From positions 124,001 to 188,000 of the forward strand of contig CASHTG010000007.1 of assembly GCA_949357655.1 (NCBI GenBank): a stretch of DNA of 64,000 bases. The letters run 5' to 3'. Source of the DNA: Parascedosporium putredinis (Eukaryota; Ascomycota; Sordariomycetes; Microascales; Microascaceae). Within the stretch, counting starts at the first letter, position 1; each line of letters starts with the position of its first letter. The position numbers were made by a program, and so were the translations under genes. Below are positions 48,887 through 59,832 of this stretch, piece after piece. Under the pieces are notes generated by a model. The model saw only the letters and a list, made by a program, of their open reading frames with translations, was not told where the DNA came from and did not search any database.

Positions 48887-50843
48887 CTATGCATCCGCCG
48901 GTTCCGCCGCCTCCGCCTCTACCCTGCACAACCTCCCATCCGCATCCTCCTCATACACCTCGCTCCCCACCGCAGTGACCGCATACAACAGCCCCAGCGG
49001 ATCATACCGGTCCTTGACCTCCAGCAGCCGAGCATAGTTCGGCCCGTAAAAATGCTCCTGAAAGTCCTCCTGTTGAAAATTCGCCTCGTTGAGGTAGGTC
49101 CCGGACCCGGCGTGGCCGCGACCAAGCTCGGCGTAATCACCTCTACCAGCGCGTCCTGCATGGCCTGCATGCGGCCCTGCGCCACCGCGACGGCCGAATA
49201 GTCCCACTGGCCGACGACGATGCAGTGCGACGCGGCCTCGCGCCAGGCGGGGAGCACGGCGTTGGCGGCGACCGAGGCGTTGCGGCTCATGTCGAGGGCC
49301 TGGCACGCGAAGAAGAAGTCGTCGCTCGCGGTGCCCTCGCGCAGGGCCCGCGTCACGGCGGCGTTGGCCTCTGGGTCCGAGAGCACGGCGCGGGGATTAG
49401 CCGGCTGGACGTGACTTGGCCGGCGGAGAAGTAGCCGTAGGGTAAAGGGCCGAAGTCGCCGACAAAGTGGTCGAGGAATCGGGGGCCTGGTCGATTTGGA
49501 TGGCGAAGGGAACTTTGCGCGCGTCGAGCTCGTCAAGGAGGGGTTGTAGGAGCTCGATGACCTCGGTGCTTGACTTGCCCGCTGCGGTGAGGCTGAAGAT
49601 ACTAAACGAGTTGTTGTGGACCGAGTATAGGAGCGAGGTGTCTTGTGCCAAGATGGGCGGTAGGAGGCTGTGGAACGCCTCGATGGCCTCCCAGTACGCG
49701 TCGTGCCCGATTACGCTGTCGTCGAACTGCAGGTGCGCGCCGCCGATCGACGTGTCCTCGTGAAGCCGAGTGGTCATGCTTAGCACGATGCCAAAGGTGC
49801 CGCCACCTCCACCGCTCAAAGCCCAGTATAGATCGCTATTCTCCGACGGCGTAGCCACGAGGTGTACTCCCTCGGCCGTGACCACCTCCCACTCTAACAC
49901 ATTGTCGGCGCTGAGGCCGTACAGGCTACTAAGCGTCGAGTGACCCCGCCCATGGTGTAGCCTCCCGCGATCCCCACCGTCGAGCACGTCCCGCCGACGA
50001 CCATGTATCCACGGTCACTGGCCGCCGTGTACGCCTCCCAGCCTTGGACGCCCGCGCCTAGCTTTAAAGCTGGACCGGTGTAATAATCCGACTCATAGGC
50101 TTCAATTACCTCGATGTCTTTGAGGTTGTGAGTCCAAAGTGCTAGTCCTCCCTTGCCCGTTGACTTTCCGAGGTAGCTGTTGGTTTTCGACCCCCATCAG
50201 CATCCCGCATCGGGGCTGGATCCATGGACTGGGAGGGGAAACTTACTCATGACCCGTGTTCTTAATGACGAGTCGCACATCATTCTCTTTGGCGAACTCG
50301 ATTCCGGCCACCACGTCGTCGGGGCCCTCGACGTTTATCGAGTAACTCACGTACTTGCCCAACTCGCAAGTCTTGTTCAGAGGGGATACGGGTCACATGC
50401 TTGCGCAAAGGGCCAGCTAACTTCTGCAGGAAACGGGAAGCTTGATGATGCAGATAACATTGAACCGTTTGTCAGCCTATTTCGAAATCCGAGAGGAGGC
50501 TGCACAACGATACTTTGGACGCTGAGAGTTCCCTCCCTCTTCTCTCCAGAGACTTAATAACTTACTGCGCTTGTGCGAAATTCCACGCCGATTGCAAGAC
50601 GATGCACTCCGTCGTATTATAGTGCCCGTCGAACTCGCCTCCGACATGGCATACACTCCCCACCGGCACAGTCGCGATCAGGCGTCCACTTATTGTTTCG
50701 TTGAGAGCTTCCCACGTCTCCACGGACGGCCAATGATCGTCCCCGGGAATAGGCTTGCAGCTTGGGCTAGACTGTCCTGCGACAGCCGCGGCGAAGAGGA
50801 GCAGACCGTAGCGACGAAGCGACGAGTTCCAGTACGAACCCAT
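48887..50843 (-). CDS. Secreted FAD-linked oxidase, berberine-bridge-enzyme type, three exons, frame broken
   Basis: Exons 50566-50843, 50247-50416 and 48887-50176, with introns of 149 and 70 bp. About 580 residues. A signal peptide (…YGLLLFAAAVAGQ) precedes the FAD-binding PCMH domain: 'DVVAGIEFAKENDVRLVIKNTGHDYLGKS' (candidate His for covalent flavin, about residue 149) and 'GYMVVGGTCSTVGIAGGYTMGGGHS' (candidate second attachment Cys, about 214). Then follow 'WALSGGGGGTFGIVLSMTTRLH' and the C-terminal BBE segment 'GTYLNEANFQQEDFQEHFYGPNYARLLEVKDRYDP'. Bicovalent flavin oxidases of this family oxidise sugars or secondary metabolites and release H2O2. The substrate here is not evident. Frame breaks at 49481-49485 (G5 on +), 49392-49395 (G4), near 49120 and in exon 2 near 50388. 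The neighbouring secreted DUF1996 gene is on the same strand. Confidence 0.9.
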
Positions 50844-51449
50844 CGTGCCAACCGACCCCCAGTTTCTTCTCGTTTCTTTTTGATATATGGTCCCACCTTT
50901 GTGACTGAGGAGGAGACTAAGAAAAGAAACGGGGGAAAAAATCGACGTGTTCACGAGGGTTTACTTTTGTATTCGTCCCTTCTTGGCGAGACTGGACTGA
51001 TGCTCTCCGTGCTTTCCACTTTCGGGGTGCGCCCAACTTTACCCGGACTTCGTTTTCCACTCGTTTTCCTTTTTATTTCTTGTTCCTGTCGGAATTTGGC
51101 CCACTAGCCGTCGACTTCTGCCGATAAACTCCACGCTCTCTATTAAAGTGTTACGCGGCCAAATTATCCTATTGATCTAGGCATAAGATTTATCTGGTTT
51201 GTGATGTAGTGAGCTCGGCCCCCAATTTTGGTCGTGTTTAGCTCCATGTCCAGACTATACATGGATCCATGGATCTATCCATGTATTGAATAATTCAGTC
51301 CATGGAAATTTGGTAATCTCGTATCGCCCCTTCTTCCAATGCTATCTCACAACCTCAAGCCACGTCAAGAGCTCCCTTCCCAACGTGGTGTGTGGCTCTC
51401 AGACACATCTACCGCTGTACCAGAATAGCACTCGAAACAGAAGAGATGA
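50844..51449. other. Intergenic region
   Basis: Promoter of the oxidase gene, and an inverted repeat at 51259-51284. No gene seen. Confidence 0.55.
51259..51284. repeat. Inverted repeat ACATGGAT…ATCCATGT
   Basis: Eight-base arms with a 10-base spacer. The spacer side also contains CCATGG. Similar ATCCATGGAT strings occur near 15858 and 19553. Confidence 0.6.
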
Positions 51450-52939
51450 CTATCGCCTCCCTCGCGTAGCCTCTACTAGGGCTTCAAAAGCCCGGCGGTC
51501 TCCCGTCGCCGTCTCCCTACCCCGATTGATCTCCCCACGGCTGCGCGCCTGGGGATTATTGTTCAACTTTTTTGCCTCTGGGATCCCATTTCCAAAGTCC
51601 ATCTCGCCAGTATCGAAGTCGGGCTCAACCCAGGGGCTTGGCGTCATGTCTTCGTTGAAGACTATATACCGGGCGACCCGGAGTTTGGCTCCTAGTTTGT
51701 TGGTGTTGGAAAAGCGGGTGCGGTAGGGCGACGCGTCAAACCGAAAGTCAGAGAGCCGGGGCAGGCCGGTGCGGATCTTATCGAACAGGGAGGCCCACGT
51801 AAGGTTGAAAGTGAAAATGGAGCGCGGGAGTATCGGCGCCCGGAACCCAAAGGATCCGGTAGGATGAGGGACCCAGCCGTGGGTGGCGGCGCCCCAGCGA
51901 ACCAAGTGTTTCGAATCGACGTTCAAGTGGCTCACGATGTAGCACCTGTCGAGGCGGAGAGACCTGAGATGTTTCTGCCTCAGAACCCAGTCCAGGTGAT
52001 CGTTGTGGCCGACGACGAAGTGGCCGAGCGTCAACGTAACTAGGTTGGGAAAAGATAGACCCTCTCCGCTAAAGTAGCCCGGAAGCGTGCCCCAGTACTC
52101 GGTGAAGTAGAGCGTCAGGGTCGTCAGCTGCTCCGAGAGAAGCGGAAGGAGCTCCTTCTGCAGATGCGGCTCAAACTTCCAGCGCTCCTTGTGGAGCATG
52201 TCGATCGAGCCGTCGAAGCGATCGAAGAGTTCGCAAAAGTTGAAATGCACCTGCGTCATGCTACCGAGCACCTCGGCGAACAGAGCCTTAGGCTCGGAAC
52301 CCCACATGGGCCGAGTATGCAAGTTGTCCATCGTCAGCGAGCGGATCTGCGTGACGCCCGGCCCCGCCGTCTGGGCACGTTCCTTGATGGCCTGGAAGAC
52401 GGCTTTACAGGTTCGCTCGCGGGTTTCCGCAGGCTCAATGATACCGGGAAGCAACTGCTCGGAGCCGGTTTCGAGCCAATGCCTCGAAAAGCGCACCTCG
52501 ATTGCGTTGAGGTTGGGGAGATCCGCGATGCGCTTGATCGCGCTCAGATACTCGGGATACCGGCCGCGGAGAATCCACTCGTACCACGAGGCGAAATCAG
52601 ACTCTTGGTCCACCTCGTCGGGGCCACTATGGATGACGGCGCACCGGGCCGTCTGCCTCACCAGGGGATCTTGTCAATCATTTGATCCCAGCGCCAGAAG
52701 CCGGCGTTGGGCAGGTGGAGGCGCGAGGCGAGCTCCTCGGGGTCCACGCCATGGTGGACGAGGTGCACGGTGCCAAAGAGGTGGGCGCTCGCCAAGGTGT
52801 TCCATTTGCGACAGACGAATCGCGCTTGGCGGATAGGCTCGATTCTAAACTTTTCGGGTTCCCACTCGGGGTCTATCGGCTCGATCAGGTGGCCGAGGAT
52901 GAGCCCCAGGATCTCTGTCGGCAAGCTATTGAGGTCCAT
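51450..52939 (-). CDS. F-box protein, frame broken
   Basis: About 496 residues. The N-terminus 'LNSLPTEILGLILGHLIEP' followed by 'ARFVCRKWNTLASAHLF' is a classic F-box, the Skp1-binding module of SCF ubiquitin ligases. The remaining 400 residues are Leu/Phe/Trp-rich with spaced 'LPNLNAIEVRF', 'LRSLRLDRCYI' and 'LVTLTLGHF' strings, an irregular leucine-rich-repeat-like substrate region common in fungal F-box proteins. One frame break at the G4 run 52664-52667 (+), corrected by one base, joins the F-box to the rest. The C-terminus is basic. The substrate is unknown. Confidence 0.85.
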
Positions 52940-53642
52940 CAAGAATAGCCGTGTACTAAGGGAAGCGCAACTAAGTGGCTCTGACGCCGTGTGAAACTAT
53001 GCTAGGTAGACGCAGTAGTGACGCGGGAACTGCTAGGGCCGCGGCGCGCAATATAACGGAATTGAGTTTCTAGATCGATGAGGTGGGTTTAGGAAATTCA
53101 AGCAATCGATAAGAACGAGAAGCGCGCACTTGCGGTGTAGTGTAGTTTGGGGGCTGACTAATTTTGACAACCTTGAAAAGAGTGCACGCCTGTGGGGAAC
53201 GGACTAAGTCAGTCGATAGATCCATAGATGCTATAGACATTAAGCCCAGAATCCATGTCAAAACATAAAGCAGGCCATAAATGAGAATCAAGCCAGCCCA
53301 TAAACGCAGATATTTGGCTGCGCCTACATAGAAAGGATCAGGTCTTTAAATGAGAGCTGACCGGCGCCTGTATATTAAAAAATAAAAATAAAATAAAATA
53401 AAAACCTCTAGCATATGTTGTCAAAGTTTACATACCATGATGACTGTCATAACCTGACAATATTTCCGACTAGATCGGGGCCATATATATACGCTATATA
53501 CCAACGGTATTCGAACTAAAAACCGGTTGGGCCATTGGACTCCGGGCTCCAAAGCTGCTCGCATTCGCGTTCCTACAACCCCATGCTATGTAGCACTGGA
53601 AGCCTGTTCCAGCTAGCTGCTCGAAGGCAGATGTTGATGGAG
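52940..53642. other. Intergenic region with AAAAT repeat
   Basis: Contains an (AAAAT)n stretch (53376-53405). A TATATATA string lies at about 53484-53500. No gene seen. Confidence 0.55.
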
Positions 53643-54136
53643 TTACTTCGCCAAATCAAGCGATAGCTTCTTGACAATGGCTCCCCCAACTCGCTAATAG
53701 CGTTGAGCAACTCGATTCCAAACGTCTGACACACAATCTGCACATTTCCCCTCTTCCAATACCCCTCGGGGCACACTGCGATGACTTTGCCCGGGACATG
53801 CGCCGAAAGCCCAAACTCGAGCAGGCTGACGGGCGCCTGCGTCGCTGGGTGAAAATATACGACCACAAGGTCCGCTTGGGCCTGCATCTCCAGCTCCCAC
53901 TCGACTTGCTCGCGGAACGGTGCAAAGTCGGGATCCTCCCGCCATGTGCCGTCCCAGTCCGCGCGGTAAGGGTTGTAAATGGTGATTGGGTGCTGGGATA
54001 AGGAAGACGATAGAGTTTCGCGCCAGTCGGTGGTATCAACTCTGCTGGTCGTGCCGGCGAGGAAGACGGACTTTATGCCGCGGGGCAGCTCCTTGGAGGG
54101 CGCGTATATGACTTGGCTTTCCTGATTGGTCGGCAT
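53643..54136 (-). CDS. Nucleoside 2-deoxyribosyltransferase-like protein
   Basis: About 164 residues. 'SVFLAGTT' (about 23-30), 'YNPYRADWDGTWRED' (54-68), 'REQVEWELEMQAQADLVVVYFHPATQAPVSLLEFGLSA' and 'GKVIAVCPEGYWKRGNVQIVC' match the nucleoside 2-deoxyribosyltransferase-like (NDT2) family. The Glu of LLEFG (about 107) is the likely catalytic carboxylate. The family cleaves or exchanges the N-glycosidic bond of nucleosides or nucleotides, and related folds appear in bacterial conflict systems. The natural end is TAA at 53643-53645, reached by adding one base to the run at 53683-53687. Without it the frame continues to 53573 with unlikely sequence. Start ATG 54136 directly precedes the folded region, with no signal peptide, so cytosolic. 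Confidence 0.85.
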
Positions 54137-54544
54137 CTCAGACCGCGGGCTTTCGGCGAGAGGTGTAGAAGGGTGATGTTGAGGCCGGGAATGCCCAGTG
54201 ATGCAACTCAAGCAACAACCCTAGGCGGAGGTAGGAAGACTGGAGCTAGCCAAATGGATGGCAACTGGAGAGGGCGATGGATGTATCCATGGGCGGATCT
54301 AGAGCGGTCCCGGAACATGCAAGGGCGGGCCCGGTTTAAAGCTTGGGGCGGGGTCAAGCTGCAGGCAGAATGTGGGGTAGTGTGATCTCAGACAACTATC
54401 AATCTATCACCATTAATGCCCAATGCTTGTTTTGAGAAAGAATGGGCGTGATTCTTTTCTATAGATATAATGGGCGTTTCGAGACCACGCGATACAAGAT
54501 GACCGGACCAAAACCTTTGATACCCGCCCTACGTCCAGCAAGTC

Positions 54545-55359
54545 CTACTCATCCCCACCAGAGTCGCCGTGAGTAGCTTCCTCAGCCTCAAGTTCCTTCC
54601 TCAGGTCACAGACCAGGGCAACCAATTCCCGCCGAGCATCCACCCAGCGCCCCATCTTCTCATTGAACTCCCTCCTCCGCACCTCCACCAGCCCATTCGC
54701 TTCCAACGCATCATACAGGGAGCCCAAGGCGCTGCTGAGGAGCTTTGAGCGCGTGGACGAGGCCGAGTCCATGTACGCGATGGCCCCTCGGTACTTGCCC
54801 CGCACAATCTCCGCCGTGACGGTAAAGTCGGACACCGAGCGCGCCGATGTGTCCAGGCGGCTGATTTGATCCAACCTCTTCAGCACGTTCTGGTCGTTGC
54901 CCTTCCACTCATTGATGTATTCCTCGTACTCTGCCAAGGCGCCGAGCGCGAGGGAGAGGTGATTTTGCACAATCGTGCGCTCCCCGTCCACCCGGCCGCG
55001 GCAGCGTGACATTCGTGCTCGAGGCCGACCACCTTGCAGTACTCCCGGCTATAAGTCTTGAGCTTCGCCTCGAGCTCTGATCCGTGGCCCGGGGTGGCGG
55101 GTGGGAGCCACAGGTCGGTGATGGGGGTGCAGTCGAACGTGACGCAGCGGGGCCTTCCCCGGCGGTCATCCCACTCCGTCAGGTACACCTGGTCGGTCTG
55201 GAAGTTTTCGCAAACAGATTCGATTTCTTGGATCAGCTTCATGCGCTGATTCGAGGCATCCTTAAAGACTTGGCCAAGCCGTTGAATATGGTCTTCGTTC
55301 CCAGGGAAATCCCGCTTGATGTTGTCTGTGGAAGAAGGGTCAGGTCCGGCGCCTTCCAT
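54545..55359 (-). CDS. Hypothetical helical protein, frame broken
   Basis: About 271 residues after one frame correction near 54995. Not recognised. It is rich in charged heptad-like stretches ('VFKDASNQRMKLIQEIESV', 'YEEYINEWKGNDQNVLKRLDQI', 'FNEKMGRWVDARRELVALVCDLRKEL') and so probably all-helical with coiled coils. It ends in an acidic, Gly/Asp-rich tail. A central Pro-rich loop (DLWLPPATPGHG) separates two helical halves. No signal peptide or membrane segment. Divergently placed from the DUF1308 gene, about 1 kb away. Confidence 0.65.
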
Positions 55360-56330
55360 CGTGGCTGATACGTGCGTCGGCGTGTTCAAGTTCAGGAGTC
55401 TGTTCGTAAACGTGGCTGAGAGTTCTCGGAGAGCTCGAAGGCCAGAAACCAGATTATGAAGAAGATTTCCTTGAGAATAGGCATGAATAAAAAGAGAAGT
55501 AGGACTCGGTCGTAGGAAATGCCATCTTTTTGTACCCAGATTCTACGGCCCAAGGCTTCTGTTCAAAGAGAATTTCGGCAGACTATAATTGTGTGTCAGA
55601 GAAACAAAAGAGTACACGTATAGCCGGAAACGGGGCGAATAATGTGGATTTGGAATGGGACTGGACTGGTGTTGAGGAATGGAACAGCCTGCGTGATAAT
55701 CGAGGTGCTCATATTACTTTGCTTGAGGTATGAGAACCAGCGATCCCATTATTGTGGGGACGGAATGCTTCGACTGGACCGCACAATTATGGACTGCGCC
55801 ATTTTCCACTAAGCGTAGCTTTTGGAGGCGATGGTATGGAATTTGCCCTCGTGCCTTGGAATCAGAAATGTGGCATCGACTCGGAATTGCTTCCTGTTCA
55901 ACAATGGGCCTCAGAGGGAATCCAGCAGTGTGCGAAGCGCCCGTGGATGTAAGTCGTCGTCGAATATCGCAGAGATTCGCCAGTTGCGACAGCTGACAGC
56001 TCGCCAAGGTACCCGCTTAGGTAATGCGTTAACCTTTTGCGCTCCACGCCTATGAATTGAGAAGGAGCGACAGAGTCATTCTCATGCATGGTATGTTCGA
56101 TCAGTATCGAAGGGTTACCATCTCTACTAGGCGCCAGTCCACACATATTTTTCCCACCCCCTGGGTCTCTCTTGGTGTGGATTCTCTTCTTGTAAATTGT
56201 TCTTATTATTTACTTTTTTCCCTCCTTTTGCTCCCACCAAAGAAAAGCGCCTGCGTGAGGTCACTCTACTTATTTGCGTCCTGATATCCCACTCTCCCTA
56301 CCCCTCTGCGCACCCCACCTCATACATGAG
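55360..56330. other. Divergent intergenic region
   Basis: Between the helical-protein gene (-) and the DUF1308 gene (+). No gene recognised. A T-rich tract lies at 56205-56235. Confidence 0.55.
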
Positions 56331-58020
56331 ATGAGCTCCTCGGACGAGGATGCAGTGTCGGGCTCCTCGGCCCCACGCCGGAACCCGCCGCCTACGAGGG
56401 CCAGATTCCGGACTACAACGACCTCGATAGGACTCTCGGCGCGGAGAAGCTGGCGCACGACGCCATCACCGTCTCAGACCGGATCCTCTCCGAGACTACG
56501 CGTCTGCTGGAGCTCCACACCGGAGCTGGCAACGATGATGCAAACCAACCGCATAGCCCGCGCCTGGTGAAGCGCAACATCATCCTGGGGAATCTGACAC
56601 GGCAGCTTCGGAGGGAGAAGGCGGGTGCCGAAAAGTATCTCGAGGAGTTCAAGACCGCCCCGGACGACATGGAGAGGAGCCGGGCCTTCACCCGGCTGTC
56701 CTGCCTCAACATCACCTTTACGACATCCTATGGACCGTCGTGAAGAAGCAGCGCGGCTTGATCGCGGCGCTGCGTGAGGTGGAGGTGCCCCTGGCCCACA
56801 AACCCGTCAAGGCGGGCTCGAGGCGCAATCTGACCAAGGTCGACGCCATGGTGGATAACGGGGCCGAATGGATCAAGGTCATCACTGCCGACACACGAAG
56901 ACTCGTGTTCCAGATGACCAATGCTGGCTGGGACTGGGACGTCAACGAGGGTGAGCCAGGAATCGAGATTGTGGAGCACGACGACTCTGGGATGGAGGCC
57001 CTAGAGATGGTTCGGGATTTGGTTGCCGCTGCCTCTGTTTCACGCGCTGGGCGCTACTATTACCGGACCCCGAGGGTGCGGATATTGCTTCCCAAGATTA
57101 TAGAAGGCGAGAATGGGCATATAGATGCCCTCATCAACATGCTTCGTGGCTTGGGAAAGCAGCATAATGTCACGCTTACAGTGGAGTGTGGACCAGAGCT
57201 GCTGACTGCCGATGCCGACGAACCTCCTCTCGAAGAGGTTCTTCTGCGACTTCTGCCCCAAGAGGATTTCACTTTCACGTCTGTGCTCAACCTAGATTGT
57301 ACCATCCTATTCAACCTAGGCTCCGACACTGCCCACTTTAGTCCAGACAGCTTCGAGTCGCGACACGAGGCCAGGATCAAGGAGGACCTGGAAGACGAGC
57401 GCAAAAACGGCCCGAGGCTGCCCAAGAGCATCTACCCCGCTCTCGGCAGCCGCAGGATCGTCTGCACCGAGCAAGTGGCCGTCAACTTCCTCAACACCGT
57501 CCTCGATATCGGAACCGAGACGGAGGTTTTGCGCGCCAAAATCCTGATACAGTCTGTCGACTGCGCCGCGGCAGAGGTTTCCGATGAGGAGAGGCGTTCC
57601 TTGCTGCGAGAGTTTCAACAGCTTTCGGTACATCCCGTCCCGGATGACTTGCAGCTGCCGATCCGCGTCGTGAATACGCCTAGTGAAGAGGAGGTGCACG
57701 CCTTGGTGGAGTCCGGCGCATTGCCACGGGTCTTGGCTACGTTGGATGAGGAAAAGTTCAAATCGATGAACATTTCCGCCATCGTTCAAGGATGGGTTCA
57801 TGAGCAGACGACGATAACGTCGAACCGACAGGTCATGAACCTGCTGAATCAAATCCTAGATGACCCGGACAACGAGGATAAGAAAGCTACGAATGCCTTT
57901 CACGTGTGGATGGCTCCATTCGGGAGGAGACTTGCAGCGAAACCTAGAAACAACCAGGTGGCGCCGGCGCAAGAAACTCGCGCAGCCGGCGCTATGAATG
58001 GAGACGAAACAACCCAATAG
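56331..58020 (+). CDS. DUF1308 family protein, frame broken
   Basis: About 563 residues after two single-base corrections (near 56402 and 56712). The C-terminal half carries the DUF1308 core: 'TSVLNLDCTILFNLGSDTAH' (acidic residue after the first strand, as in PIN-like nucleases), 'PRLPKSIYPALGSRRIVCTEQVAVNFLNTVLDIGTETE', and 'RAKILIQSV'. The N-terminal part is helical and charged. DUF1308 is conserved from fungi to animals (C7orf25 relatives). Its role is unknown, and a PIN-like fold is my reading of the sequence pattern. It ends in a Gln/Ala/Asn-rich tail. Start ATG 56331 is followed by an acidic Ser-rich segment. Confidence 0.82.
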
Positions 58021-58821
58021 ATCTTTTTCCCTTTCTTCTTCCTTTCCTCCCTTTCATTCATTGTGGCTGCATCAGCATTATTTGTCAGGAAGAAGTGGCA
58101 TTTAGCGACATCCTACGCATCACAGATTACCCAGCATCAGGCGGCGAGAGATGGGGAGGGGGCATGGTATCATGGTATCATCTAGACGGCAAGAGACCTA
58201 ATCCGCTGTTTTCTTCCAAAGAAGCACCGAAACGAGGGAAAGACGACATCGGCACACTGGTGGGGGCTTCCGCACTGATATTTTTAATTTAAAGACCGAC
58301 TTTATTCAACCCGCGCCGGGGCCATACCATCTCAAATTTCGTTTCAATGGTGCAATATCGCCATTACGTTGACACGCCATGTCCGGGTAAACTCCCTCCT
58401 TATCGAGCGAATGGCACCCTGACTTACACTGGCGCGCCAACGAAGAAAGCAATCACTTGGGACGACGACCCCGGCCGCCCGGGTTTTGACATCGGGTATG
58501 CGGCTCGTGGGGCACTGGCGCAATCGCAGGGAACTTTTCACGTTGAGGATTGGACAAACGATTCGACTACGACATCAATTTATTGCAAAGTGAAAGGGGA
58601 AAACAGCAAACTAGAGTTACCGACCGGGCACGAGAGGGGAGGACCCGGGTATGTATTGAGTTGGCCATCCCCGGGGCCGTCGTTCTTGGCTTTTTCTTGC
58701 CGTCCCCATTTTTGACTATTGTTCCGTTCCAACTGCCGACCGTCTGTCCCTGCGCTAAAGGCCGACTCTCTCGATCTTCTGAATTAGCTTTTTGGGGGAG
58801 TCTCACATTTTAGCGGCTACT
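58021..58821. other. Intergenic region
   Basis: 3' flank of the DUF1308 gene and promoter of the binding-protein gene. A plus-strand frame at 58347-58715 has no recognised product. Confidence 0.55.
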
Positions 58822-59832
58822 ATGAAGCGCTTGCTCTATTCTGCGGCCCTCTTCCTGGCCGTCTTGGCCCAGGAAGAGGCGGAGCCGGAGCCAGAACCAG
58901 AGACCGTAGCCGGAAACAACAGCACCATACTCAAGATTGCGAGCGATGTTATGACGATTGAGCACACGCCTGGTCGCATCGCCATCGAGGATTTCTATGA
59001 CGGCCCCGCCAAGATCGTCGAGGGCGGTATCGCAGCACTCCTCTCGGACCCCACAGTCGCACTGGGCACCAATGCCGAGATCCCTTCGCTCAAGAGTTAC
59101 GGGAGCAACAGGGACCTGCGCATCATCTACACCATGACGGAGACGTACTACCGCATCGTGGCGAACCGCAATGCGGGTATAGAAACCCTCGAAGACCTCA
59201 AGGGCAAACGAATCGGGACTATTCCCACCACTACGGCGGCGTACTTTGTGGAAAAATACCTCGGCACCGTGGGACTCGAGCCCGACGACTACGAGTTAGC
59301 CTACGGCGGCACCTGCCTGCGGGCACCATGTGGGCGCAACACACTCCCGATGCAGCTTGCGAACGGCACCATCGATGCCATTGCGCTGTGGGAGCCGACG
59401 CCGCAGTTCGCCGTCAACGAACTGGGCGACGACGCCATCGTGTTCCAGGACCGCTCCGTGTACCGCGAAGTCGTGAACCTGCAGAGCACGGCGCCCAAGC
59501 TAGCGGATCCGGAGACGCGCGCGCTCATTGTTGAGTTTGTCCGCTCGCTCAACGCCGCCCAGCGTGTCTTTGCCGAAGAGCCGACCGAGGATCTGTACCA
59601 GCGGGTTGCCGACGCCACGGGGTCGCAGGCCGACGTGATTGAGCAGGTCTGGGGCATCCATGGGTGGAGAGGCACGCTGGTGGGGGACATTTACGACGTG
59701 CTCAAGACGGAGGATCAATGGGTTGCGCAGCTTCAGGGGCGGGACAAGTTGACGGAAGAGGAGATTGAGGCGCTTGTGGACACGAGCATCCTCGAGGAAG
59801 CCCTTGGGCTAAGTCTCGGAGAGACGAGATAG
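58822..59832 (+). CDS. Secreted bacterial-type substrate-binding protein (NMT1/SsuA-like)
   Basis: 336 residues, intronless and in one intact frame. Signal peptide MKRLLYSAALFLAVLA, then an acidic Pro/Glu linker, then a periplasmic-binding fold of the NMT1/SsuA/TauA type: 'GRIAIEDFYDGPAKIVEGGIAALLSDPTVALGTNAE', the interdomain 'GIETLEDLKGKRIGTIPTTTAAYFVEKYLGTVGLEPDDYEL', and 'MQLANGTIDAIALWEPTPQFAVNELGDDAIVF'. In bacteria such proteins deliver sulfonates, nitrate, taurine or pyrimidine precursors to an ABC permease. Fungi have no such importer. A Cys pair (TCLRAPC) may form a disulfide, unusual in the bacterial versions. ATG 58822 is chosen because the signal peptide starts there and the upstream in-frame codons have no ATG. 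No GPI signal or membrane helix, so probably secreted soluble protein. Confidence 0.88.
   Translation: MKRLLYSAALFLAVLAQEEAEPEPEPETVAGNNSTILKIASDVMTIEHTPGRIAIEDFYDGPAKIVEGGIAALLSDPTVALGTNAEIPSLKSYGSNRDLRIIYTMTETYYRIVANRNAGIETLEDLKGKRIGTIPTTTAAYFVEKYLGTVGLEPDDYELAYGGTCLRAPCGRNTLPMQLANGTIDAIALWEPTPQFAVNELGDDAIVFQDRSVYREVVNLQSTAPKLADPETRALIVEFVRSLNAAQRVFAEEPTEDLYQRVADATGSQADVIEQVWGIHGWRGTLVGDIYDVLKTEDQWVAQLQGRDKLTEEEIEALVDTSILEEALGLSLGETR

Noticed and set aside
53505..53570. TTCGAA string resembling a tRNA B box
   Set aside because: No A box at the right distance and no acceptor or D-stem pairing.
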